A DNA stretch of 5,626 nt from Thiomonas sp. Lineage in GTDB: Bacteria > Pseudomonadota > Gammaproteobacteria > Burkholderiales > Burkholderiaceae_C. The notes under the pieces were generated by a model, which saw only the letters and a program-made list of their open reading frames with translations, was not told the DNA's origin and did no database searches. The stretch is from assembly GCA_027451915.1 (NCBI GenBank), contig DAIDHU010000519.1, positions 1-5,626 on the forward strand, given 5' to 3'. How positions within the stretch are numbered: the first letter of the stretch is position 1; every line of letters begins with the position of its first letter. Made by a program: the position numbers and the translations under genes. Positions 1 through 5,626 of the stretch are shown in pieces.

Positions 1-537
1 GGGCTTGCGCGTGATCAGCCCGGTCCAGTTCCACCAGGGCGGGTTGAAGCGGGCGGAGCCGAACAGGTGCGGCGCGGCGATGGCCAGCGGCGCCAGCACC
101 AGCACCCAGGCTCCCAGGCGACGGCCCAGCAAGTGATGCACCAGCAGCATGGCCGCCACGCCCTGCAGGATTCCGAAGTAGATGAAGCTGTCCGGGAATG
201 CCAGCCAGCTTCCGGCGACCACCAGAAGGCCGGCGCCGAAGATCTGCGCCCAGCGCTTCCAGAACGCGGCCTCGCTGCGCGCGCGCGCATCGCCCACCGC
301 CTGGCTCAGGCCCGAGCTGAGCAGGAACAGGCTGACGATGCACACGCGCTGCCACAGCCACAGCGGGTTGGTGTAGAAATCCGTGTGGATGTAGCCGAAC
401 CAGTTCAGGTCGAAACTGAAATGGAAGGACATCATCCAGACGATGGCCAGCCCGCGCAGGCTGTCCAGCCCGCCCAGCCGAGGCGTGCGGCTCACGGCCG
501 GGGCGGGATCGAGCTCAGGCACACCAGGCTCGCGCAT
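1..537 (-). CDS. DUF1624 (HGSNAT-like) membrane protein, partial, 3' end outside the window
   Basis: The first 179 residues of an integral membrane protein are visible; the rest lies beyond the left edge. The N-terminus carries the LDSLRGLAIVWM block (residues 24-35) followed by SFHFSFDL, the signature opening of the DUF1624 / heparan-alpha-glucosaminide N-acetyltransferase catalytic-like family. Five hydrophobic segments follow at about residues 29-46, 60-78, 97-114, 118-138 and 142-159, with family-like phrases SLFLLSSGLSQAV and GSWLAFPDSFIYFGILQG. Eukaryotic relatives move an acetyl group from cytosolic acetyl-CoA across a membrane to a sugar; the bacterial substrate is unknown, so no specific function is assigned. 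The start is uncertain: ATG at 537 overlaps the purL end by 23 bases, GTG at 522 overlaps by 8, and GTG at 495 leaves a 19-base gap. None has a strong Shine-Dalgarno sequence. The tight junction suggests cotranscription or translational coupling with purL. The family call is firm; the start is not. Confidence 0.82.
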   Translation of the reverse strand, partial: MREPGVPELDPAPAVSRTPRLGGLDSLRGLAIVWMMSFHFSFDLNWFGYIHTDFYTNPLWLWQRVCIVSLFLLSSGLSQAVGDARARSEAAFWKRWAQIFGAGLLVVAGSWLAFPDSFIYFGILQGVAAMLLVHHLLGRRLGAWVLVLAPLAIAAPHLFGSARFNPPWWNWTGLITRKP

Positions 538-3500
538 TGCGGAACATGCGCGCCCACGGCGAGGCATCGCCCCATTCGCCCGGCGCCCAGCTGAACTGCA
601 GGCCGCGATGCACCCGCTCCGGGTGGGGCATCAGCGCGGTGAAGCGCCCGTCGGCGGTGGTCACGCCGGTCAATCCGCCCGCACTGCCGTTGGGGTTCAG
701 CGGATAGGCCTCGGTGGGGCGTCCATGGCCGTCGACGAAACGCAGTGCGGCGTCGACCCGGGCCGCATCGCCCTGCTGCGAGAAGTCCGCGTAGCCCTCG
801 CCATGCGCGACCACGATGGGCATGCGGCTGCCGGCCATGCCGCTGAAGAACAGGGATGGGGACGGCAGCACCTCGACCATGGCCAGGCGCGCCTCGTACT
901 GCTCCGAGCGGTTGCGGGTGAAACGCGGCCAGGCCTGCGCACCGGGAATCATCGGCGCCAGCGCGGCCAGCATCTGGCAGCCATTGCACACCCCCAGCGC
1001 GAAGGTGTCGCCGCGTGCGAAGAACTCCCCGAAGGCCTGCTCCAGCGCGGGGTTGAATCGGATGGTGCGCGCCCAGCCCTCGCCCGCGCCCAGCACGTCG
1101 CCATAGCTGAAGCCGCCGCAGGCCACCAGGCCCCGGAAGGAGCGCAGGTCCACGCGTCCGGCGATGAGGTCGCTCATGTGCACGTCGTGCGCGGCGAAGC
1201 CCGCGCGGTCCATGGCCCAGGCCATCTCGCGCTGCGAATTCACCCCCTGCTCGCGCAGGATGGCCACGCGGGGGCGCTCGCCCGCCACCACGAAAGGCGC
1301 GGCCACGTCCTCGGCGAGGTCGAAGCTCAACTGCGCGTGCAGGCCGGGGTCGTCCGCGCAGGCCAGCGCGTGTTCCGAATCGGCGCATTCCGGGTTGTCC
1401 CGCAGGCGCGCGATGGCGTGCGACACATGGTCCCATTCGCGCATCAGCTCGGCGCGCGCAACGTGCAGGATGCGCCGCGAATCGCGCCACACCTCCAGGC
1501 TGTCGCCCGGCCCGACCTGGCCCACCACATGGCTGCAGGCCGACAAGCCGTGCGCCCGCAGGATGCGCATCGCCTCGTCGCGCTTGTCCAGGCGCAGTTG
1601 CAACACCACGCCGGGCTCCTCGTTGAACAGCACGCGCAGCGCCAGATCGTTGCGCCGTTCGGCGACCTGCTGCGCCCAGTTCTTCGCATCGCCCTCGTCG
1701 GGCAGGGCTTCGGCGGCCGCGATGGGCATGTCCAGGTTCAGCGCCAGCCCGGCGCGCCCGGCGAAGGCCATTTCACACACGGTCGCCCACAGACCTCCGT
1801 CGCTGCGATCGTGGTAGGCCAGCACCATGTCCTGCCGGCGCAACTCGTCCAGCGCCGCGCACAGGCGCTGCAGGTCCTGCGCATCGTCCAGGTCGGGCAC
1901 GGGCTGCACCGCCTGGCCCAGGGCCTGCGCCAGGATGCCGCCGCCCATGCGCTGGCGCCCGTGGCCCAGGTCGACCAGCAGCAGCACGCTGGGACCCTGG
2001 TCCAGGCGCAACTGCGGGGTCCAGGCACCACGCACGTCCTCGAGCACCGCGAAGGCCGACACCAGCAACGAAACCGGCGAGCTCACCGAGCGCTCCGAGC
2101 CCTCGGCCTGCCAGCGCGTATGCATGGACAGCGAATCCTTGCCCACCGGCACCGCGATGCCCAGGCGGGGGCACAGCTCCATGGCCACCGCGCGCACGGT
2201 CTCGTACAGCGCCGCGTCCTGGCCCGGCTGGCCGCAGGCGGCCATCCAGTTGCAGGACAACTTGACCTGGCCCAGCGAAGCCAGCGGCGCGGCCAGCAGG
2301 TTGGTCAGGGCCTCGGCCACCGCCATGCGCCCGCTGGCCGCCGCGTCGGCCACCGCCAGGGGGGTGCGCTCGCCCATGGCCATGGCCTCGCCGCGCGTGC
2401 CCGCGTAGTCGGCCAGGGTGATGGCGCAGTCGGCCACCGGCACCTGCCAGGGCCCGACCATGGGGTCGCGGTGCGACAGGCCGCCGACGGTGCGGTCGCC
2501 GATGCTGATCAGGAAACGCTTGCTGGCCACGCTGGGGTGGCGCAGCACGGTGCGCGCCGCCCATTCCAGCTCCACGCCGGTGAGATCGATGCCCGGCAGG
2601 CGCAGCTGCTGGCTGCGCACGTCGCGCACCATGCGCGGGGGCTTGCCCAGAAGCACCGACATGGGCATGTCCACCGGGGGCTGGCCGAGCAGGCGGTCGG
2701 CCATCTGCAGCAGCGCGCGATCCTGCGCGCGGCCCAGCACCGCGAAGGGGCAGCGCTCGCGCTCGCACAGCGCGGCGAACTCCTCCAGCGCCTCGGGGGC
2801 GATGGCCAGCACGTAGCGCTCCTGGCTCTCGTTGCACCAGATCTCGCGCGGACTCATGCCGCTTTCCTCCACCGGCACGTCGCGCAGCTCCAGCGCGGCG
2901 CCCAGGCCGGCGCCGTCGACCAGCTCGGGCAAGGCGTTGGACAGGCCGCCCGCGCCCACGTCGTGGATGGCCAGGATCGGGTTGGCCGCGCCCAGGCCGC
3001 GACAGGCCTCGATGACTTCCTGCGCGCGGCGCTGCATCTCGGGATTGCCGCGCTGCACCGAATCGAAGTCCAGGTGCTCGGCGTTGGTGCCGGTGGCCAG
3101 GCTGGAGGCCGCCCCGCCGCCCACGCCGATGCGCATGCCCGGCCCGCCCAGCTGCAGCAGCAGCGTGCCGGCGGGGAACTCCACCTTGTGGGTATGCGCG
3201 TCGGCGATCTCGCCCACGCCCCCGGCGATCATGATGGGCTTGTGGTAACCCCAGCGGCGCTCGCCGGCGGCCTGCTCGAACACGCGGAACACGCCGCACA
3301 GGTTCGGGCGGCCGAACTCGTTGTTGAAGGCGGCCGCCCCGATCGGGCCGTCGATCATGATCTGCAGCGCGCTGGCCAGATGGCCGGGGCGCCCCACGTC
3401 CTCGCCCTCCCAGGGCTCCGGCCGCGCGGGATCCAGGCGCAGGCTGGACACGTGGAATCCGCTCAGGCCCGCCTTGGGGCGGCCTCCGCGCCCGGTGGCG

Positions 3501-4558
3501 CCCTCGTCGCGGATTTCCCCGCCGGCGCCGGTGGCGGCGCCCGGGAAGGGAGAGATGGCCGTGGGATGGTTGTGGGTCTCCACCTTCATCAGCGTGTGCA
3601 CCAGCGCCGGCTCGGCCACGTAGCGATGGTCGGCGCCCTGCGGCTGCCAGCGCTGCACCGTGCCGCCCTGCATGACCGCGGCGTTGTCCGAGTACGCCAC
3701 CACCGTGCCCTGGGGGTGGGCGCTATGGGTGTGGCGGATCATGCCGAACAGGGTGTGCTCCTGCTCGCGCCCGTCGATGATGAACCGGGCGTTGAAAATC
3801 TTGTGCCGGCAATGCTCGCTGTTGGCCTGCGCGAACATGAGCAGCTCGACGTCGGTGGGGTTGCGCCGCAGCTGCCCGGCGAAGGCCTGCACCAGGTAGT
3901 CGATCTCGTCGTCGGACAGGGCCAGGCCCTGCTCCACGTTGGCGCGCGCGAGCGCCTCGCGCCCCTGCCCCAGCACGTCCACGCTGCGCAGCGCCTGCGG
4001 CTGCAGGTCGTCGAACAGGCGATGCGCGTCGGCACGCGACAGCACCACGCTTTCGGTCATGCGGTCGTGCAACACGCGCGACAGCGCCAGCAGCTGCTGC
4101 GCGTCCGGCGCGCTGGCGCGCCGCGCCAGCTCGAAGCGGAATTCCACCGCGCGCTCGATGCGCCGCACCTCGGCACCGCAATGGCGGGCGATCTCGGTCG
4201 CCTTGCTCGCCCAGGGGGAGATGGTGCCCAGGCGAGGCACCACCAGCAGCGAGGGGCCTTCCCGCGGCCCGGTGTACGGCGTGCCATAGCGCAAAAGCTC
4301 GGCCAGGCGGGAGCGCAAGGCCGCGTCGGCCGGCCGCTCGGTGGCCGCGAAATGCACCAGGCGGGCATGCAGGGCCGCGACGCCGGCGGCCTCGGCGGGG
4401 CAGGATTCGCGCAGACGCTGCATCAACGCGCGCAGGCGGAAGCTCGACAGCGCGACACCGCCTTCGAATTCGACGATGGGGGGGCGCTCGCCCGCGCGGA
4501 CCGGGTCGGAGGCGCGGGAACCGGAGGCGGGGGCGGAGGAATCGGTGGGATGGGACAA
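515..4558 (-). CDS. purL: Phosphoribosylformylglycinamidine synthase (FGAM synthase, long fused form)
   Basis: Cytosolic enzyme of step four of de novo purine synthesis: FGAR + glutamine + ATP gives FGAM + glutamate + ADP + Pi. From the TTG start it has 1347 residues, close to the large single-chain PurL of proteobacteria (E. coli about 1295). Domains in order: PurS-like N-terminal domain beginning near VEFEGGVALSSFR (29-41); first synthetase half with NSEHCRHK (246-253), KVETHNHP (325-332), IGVGGGAASS (from 477) and HDVGAGGLSN (from 532); second half with PVGKDSLSMH (Lys807) and HDRSDGGL; and a class I glutamine amidotransferase from about residue 1095. The amidotransferase triad is intact: nucleophile Cys1191 in GVCNGCQM, then His1312 and Glu1314 in PHPER. 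The reading frame is open upstream to ATG 4696, but a -10 box at 4669-4674 lies inside that stretch. In-frame GTGs at 4645 and 4639 are alternatives. The next internal Met falls inside the conserved domain. Function is certain; the start is moderately supported. Confidence 0.97.
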   Translation of the reverse strand: MSHPTDSSAPASGSRASDPVRAGERPPIVEFEGGVALSSFRLRALMQRLRESCPAEAAGVAALHARLVHFAATERPADAALRSRLAELLRYGTPYTGPREGPSLLVVPRLGTISPWASKATEIARHCGAEVRRIERAVEFRFELARRASAPDAQQLLALSRVLHDRMTESVVLSRADAHRLFDDLQPQALRSVDVLGQGREALARANVEQGLALSDDEIDYLVQAFAGQLRRNPTDVELLMFAQANSEHCRHKIFNARFIIDGREQEHTLFGMIRHTHSAHPQGTVVAYSDNAAVMQGGTVQRWQPQGADHRYVAEPALVHTLMKVETHNHPTAISPFPGAATGAGGEIRDEGATGRGGRPKAGLSGFHVSSLRLDPARPEPWEGEDVGRPGHLASALQIMIDGPIGAAAFNNEFGRPNLCGVFRVFEQAAGERRWGYHKPIMIAGGVGEIADAHTHKVEFPAGTLLLQLGGPGMRIGVGGGAASSLATGTNAEHLDFDSVQRGNPEMQRRAQEVIEACRGLGAANPILAIHDVGAGGLSNALPELVDGAGLGAALELRDVPVEESGMSPREIWCNESQERYVLAIAPEALEEFAALCERERCPFAVLGRAQDRALLQMADRLLGQPPVDMPMSVLLGKPPRMVRDVRSQQLRLPGIDLTGVELEWAARTVLRHPSVASKRFLISIGDRTVGGLSHRDPMVGPWQVPVADCAITLADYAGTRGEAMAMGERTPLAVADAAASGRMAVAEALTNLLAAPLASLGQVKLSCNWMAACGQPGQDAALYETVRAVAMELCPRLGIAVPVGKDSLSMHTRWQAEGSERSVSSPVSLLVSAFAVLEDVRGAWTPQLRLDQGPSVLLLVDLGHGRQRMGGGILAQALGQAVQPVPDLDDAQDLQRLCAALDELRRQDMVLAYHDRSDGGLWATVCEMAFAGRAGLALNLDMPIAAAEALPDEGDAKNWAQQVAERRNDLALRVLFNEEPGVVLQLRLDKRDEAMRILRAHGLSACSHVVGQVGPGDSLEVWRDSRRILHVARAELMREWDHVSHAIARLRDNPECADSEHALACADDPGLHAQLSFDLAEDVAAPFVVAGERPRVAILREQGVNSQREMAWAMDRAGFAAHDVHMSDLIAGRVDLRSFRGLVACGGFSYGDVLGAGEGWARTIRFNPALEQAFGEFFARGDTFALGVCNGCQMLAALAPMIPGAQAWPRFTRNRSEQYEARLAMVEVLPSPSLFFSGMAGSRMPIVVAHGEGYADFSQQGDAARVDAALRFVDGHGRPTEAYPLNPNGSAGGLTGVTTADGRFTALMPHPERVHRGLQFSWAPGEWGDASPWARMFRNARAWCA

Positions 4559-4574
4559 GGCGGGAACTCGCGTA

Positions 4575-4598
4575 GCGGCGGATCGGCGGAGCCGCCGC
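4575..4598 (-). other. GC-rich hairpin in the purL leader
   Basis: Seven-base perfect arms (4575-4581 and 4592-4598, GCGGCGG paired with CCGCCGC) enclose a 10-base loop. In the purL transcript the hairpin would end 16 bases before the TTG start at 4558. There is no T-run after it, so it is not an intrinsic terminator. It could affect translation initiation, but in DNA this GC-rich such a stem may also arise by chance. Confidence 0.35.
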
Positions 4599-4609
4599 GC
4601 CGGCCCGCG

Positions 4610-4633
4610 CGCATGTCCGATCGCATGTCGGAC
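4610..4633. repeat. Paired 11-bp direct repeat containing an inverted repeat, upstream of purL
   Basis: CGCATGTCCGA (4610-4620) and CGCATGTCGGA (4622-4632) match at 10 of 11 positions with a 12-base period, about one helical turn. The single mismatch creates an inverted repeat, GTCCGA (4615-4620) and TCGGAC (4628-4633), around a 7-base spacer. It lies about 30-50 bases downstream of the predicted purL transcription start. It could be a repressor operator or an RNA stem in the leader. It does not match the E. coli PurR operator consensus. Confidence 0.35.
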
Positions 4634-4668
4634 GGACACAGGCACGCAGGCTGAAGCGGGGCAGGCGC

Positions 4669-4674
4669 ATTGTA
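4669..4674 (-). promoter_or_regulatory. Predicted purL promoter, -10 box
   Basis: On the minus strand the sequence reads CACCCTACAATGCG; TACAAT differs from TATAAT at one position. Transcription would begin near 4662, giving a leader of about 104 bases to the TTG at 4558. No recognisable TTGACA-like -35 element is present at the expected place (about 4692-4697, CGTGCG on the minus strand). It is the best sigma70-like box upstream of purL and argues against the ATG at 4696 as the start. Confidence 0.55.
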
Positions 4675-4712
4675 GGGTGCCCGGGCCCGCGCGCACGCGC
4701 GACGGCCGCGGG

Positions 4713-4721
4713 TGAGATAAT
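4713..4721 (+). promoter_or_regulatory. Predicted map promoter, extended -10 box
   Basis: TG (4713-4714), one base, then GATAAT (4716-4721) forms an extended -10 element with one mismatch to TATAAT. Transcription would start near 4728, at or next to the A of the map ATG at 4729. The -35 position (about 4693-4698) is only a CG-rich run without a consensus, which fits an extended -10 promoter. The implied mRNA is leaderless. Confidence 0.6.
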
Positions 4722-4728
4722 GCGAAAC

Positions 4729-5544
4729 ATGAGTATTTCCATCAAGACCGAGCAGGACCTCGCCGAGCTGCGCATCGCCGCCCGCCTGGGGGCCGAGTTG
4801 CTCGACTACCTCACGCCCTTCGTCAAGCCCGGAATCACCACCAAGGAGATCGACCGGCTGGCGCATGAGTACACCGTCAAGGTGCAAGGGGGCATCCCCG
4901 CGCCGCTGAACTACGCCCCGCCCGGCTACACGCCCTACCCGGCGTCGATCTGCACCTCGGTCAACCACGTCGTCTGCCACGGCATCCCGAACGAGCGTGC
5001 GCTCAAGGATGGCGACATCGTCAACATCGACGTCACGGTCATCAAGGACGGCTGGCATGGCGACACCAGCCGCATGTTCCTGATCGGCAAGGTCCCCCCG
5101 CACGTGGAACGCCTGTGCCGCATCACCTACGAGGCCATGTGGCATGGCATCTTGCAGGTGCGCCCCGGCGCCCACCTGGGCGACATCGGCCACGCCATCC
5201 AGACCTTCGCCGAGGCCGCCGGCTACAGCGTGGTGCGCGAATTCTGCGGCCACGGCATCGGGCGCAAGTTCCACGAGGATCCCCAGGTCCTGCACTACGG
5301 CAGGCCGGGCACGCTGGACGAACTGCGCCCCGGCATGGTGTTCACCATCGAGCCGATGATCAACGCCGGGCGCCGCGAGATCCGCGAAATGCCCGACGGC
5401 TGGACCATCGTCACCAAGGACCGCTCGCTGTCGGCGCAGTGGGAGCACATGGTGCTGGTCACGCCCACCGGCTACGAGGTGCTCACGGTCTCCGCCGGCA
5501 CGCCGGCGCCGCCGGCCTTCGTCGGCGCCGCGCAGGCGGCTTGA
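4729..5544 (+). CDS. map: Methionine aminopeptidase, type I
   Basis: Cytosolic metalloenzyme that removes the initiator Met from nascent proteins whose second residue is small. The 271-residue protein has the full 'pita-bread' active site: metal ligands Asp101 (NIDVTV), Asp112 (GDTSRMF), His175 (CGHGIG), Glu208 (FTIEPM) and Glu239 (QWEHMV), plus the conserved His84 (CHGIP) and His182 (FHEDP). The N-terminus KTEQDLAELRIAARLGAELL is typical of bacterial type I enzymes, which lack the zinc-finger extension. ATG 4729 is preferred over in-frame ATG 4720: the latter lies inside the -10 box, and MSISIKTEQ is the usual family start. No Shine-Dalgarno precedes either. The last roughly 16 residues form an Ala/Pro-rich tail. 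The gene diverges from purL and is followed after 6 bases by the next gene in the same direction, so the two are probably cotranscribed. Confidence 0.97.
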   Translation: MSISIKTEQDLAELRIAARLGAELLDYLTPFVKPGITTKEIDRLAHEYTVKVQGGIPAPLNYAPPGYTPYPASICTSVNHVVCHGIPNERALKDGDIVNIDVTVIKDGWHGDTSRMFLIGKVPPHVERLCRITYEAMWHGILQVRPGAHLGDIGHAIQTFAEAAGYSVVREFCGHGIGRKFHEDPQVLHYGRPGTLDELRPGMVFTIEPMINAGRREIREMPDGWTIVTKDRSLSAQWEHMVLVTPTGYEVLTVSAGTPAPPAFVGAAQAA

Positions 5545-5550
5545 GCCGCG

Positions 5551-5626
5551 GTGAGCGACGCCGCGACGGCCCTCGAAGCGCCCGCCCCGCCGGGCCTGGC
5601 CGGCGAGGCCGCGCGCATCCGCGGCG
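5551..5626 (+). CDS. glnD: Start of a gene downstream of map, probably PII uridylyltransferase GlnD, partial
   Basis: A GTG six bases after the map stop opens a frame that stays open to the window end (25 codons, MSDAATALEAPAPPGLAGEA...). The visible part is an Ala/Pro-rich lead-in running into GEAARIRG, and contains no diagnostic motif. GlnD uridylylates and deuridylylates the PII protein in response to glutamine. In many Betaproteobacteria glnD directly follows map, and its nucleotidyltransferase domain begins after a variable N-terminal stretch like this. The gene call rests on the tight spacing and the open frame; the name rests on conserved gene order and is an inference. There is no clear Shine-Dalgarno, which suggests coupling to map translation. 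Confidence 0.5.
   Translation, partial: MSDAATALEAPAPPGLAGEAARIRG

Noticed and set aside
490..520. Intrinsic terminator after purL
   Set aside because: No stem followed by a T-run is present at the purL end; the next gene begins in or right after the stop.
67..594. Plus-strand 175-codon open frame at the left end
   Set aside because: Low-complexity Gln/Ala/His-rich translation. The opposite strand encodes a clear DUF1624 membrane protein through the same region and the purL C-terminus.
1773..3299. Minus-strand 508-codon open frame inside purL
   Set aside because: Arg/Gly/Ala/Pro-rich out-of-frame shadow of purL with no motif of its own.
443..4654. Plus-strand open frame of 1403 codons lying entirely opposite purL
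   Set aside because: The translation is dominated by His, Gln, Ala, Gly and Arg with no recognisable domain, as expected for the antisense of GC-rich codons. purL on the other strand is unambiguous along its full length.
4720..4728. map starting at ATG 4720, three codons upstream
   Set aside because: This ATG overlaps the GATAAT -10 box and would lie upstream of the predicted transcript start. The family N-terminus fits ATG 4729.
4423..5448. Minus-strand 341-codon open frame across map and the intergenic region
   Set aside because: It is antisense to map, whose active-site residues are all present. The predicted protein is composition-driven, with a proline run and no known domain.
1..5626. 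Mobile elements, CRISPR arrays, tRNA or rRNA genes, defence or biosynthetic novelty
   Set aside because: No terminal inverted repeats, regularly spaced repeats, cloverleaf sequence or transposase-like protein was seen. Nearly all the DNA is accounted for by four genes and one short promoter region.

Overview
This is an ordinary chromosomal housekeeping window from a very GC-rich bacterium. Protein style and gene set (a fused long-form PurL, a type I methionine aminopeptidase followed at once by a glnD-like start, and a DUF1624 membrane protein) point to the Betaproteobacteria, most likely Burkholderiales. That placement is an inference from resemblance; no rRNA or other phylogenetic marker is present.

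Layout. From the left edge to about 4.56 kb, two genes read leftward. purL encodes phosphoribosylformylglycinamidine synthase (about 1347 aa, complete). Its 3' end overlaps or abuts an integral membrane protein of the DUF1624 / heparan-alpha-glucosaminide N-acetyltransferase-like family, which is cut by the left edge of the window. Positions 4559-4728 are a compact divergent promoter region of about 170 bases. From 4729 two genes read rightward: map (methionine aminopeptidase, 271 aa, complete) and, after 6 bases, the first 25 codons of a gene that is probably glnD (PII uridylyltransferase).

The most interesting part is the divergent region. It holds a TACAAT -10 box facing purL and a TG-extended GATAAT -10 box facing map. 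The two are spaced so that their -35 regions would fall on the same DNA. The map -10 box sits so close to the start codon that map is probably translated from a leaderless mRNA. The purL -10 box lies inside the longest purL reading frame, so the ATG at 4696 cannot be the start used from this promoter. A TTG at 4558 preceded by a leader of about 100 bases fits better. The leader carries a GC-rich hairpin and a pair of near-identical 11-bp repeats that also form an inverted repeat.

Functionally the genes are not one pathway: purL serves de novo purine synthesis, map matures nascent proteins, and glnD (if correct) senses glutamine. No mobile element, CRISPR array, defence gene, RNA gene or intrinsic terminator was found, and I see no evidence for a previously undescribed system here.
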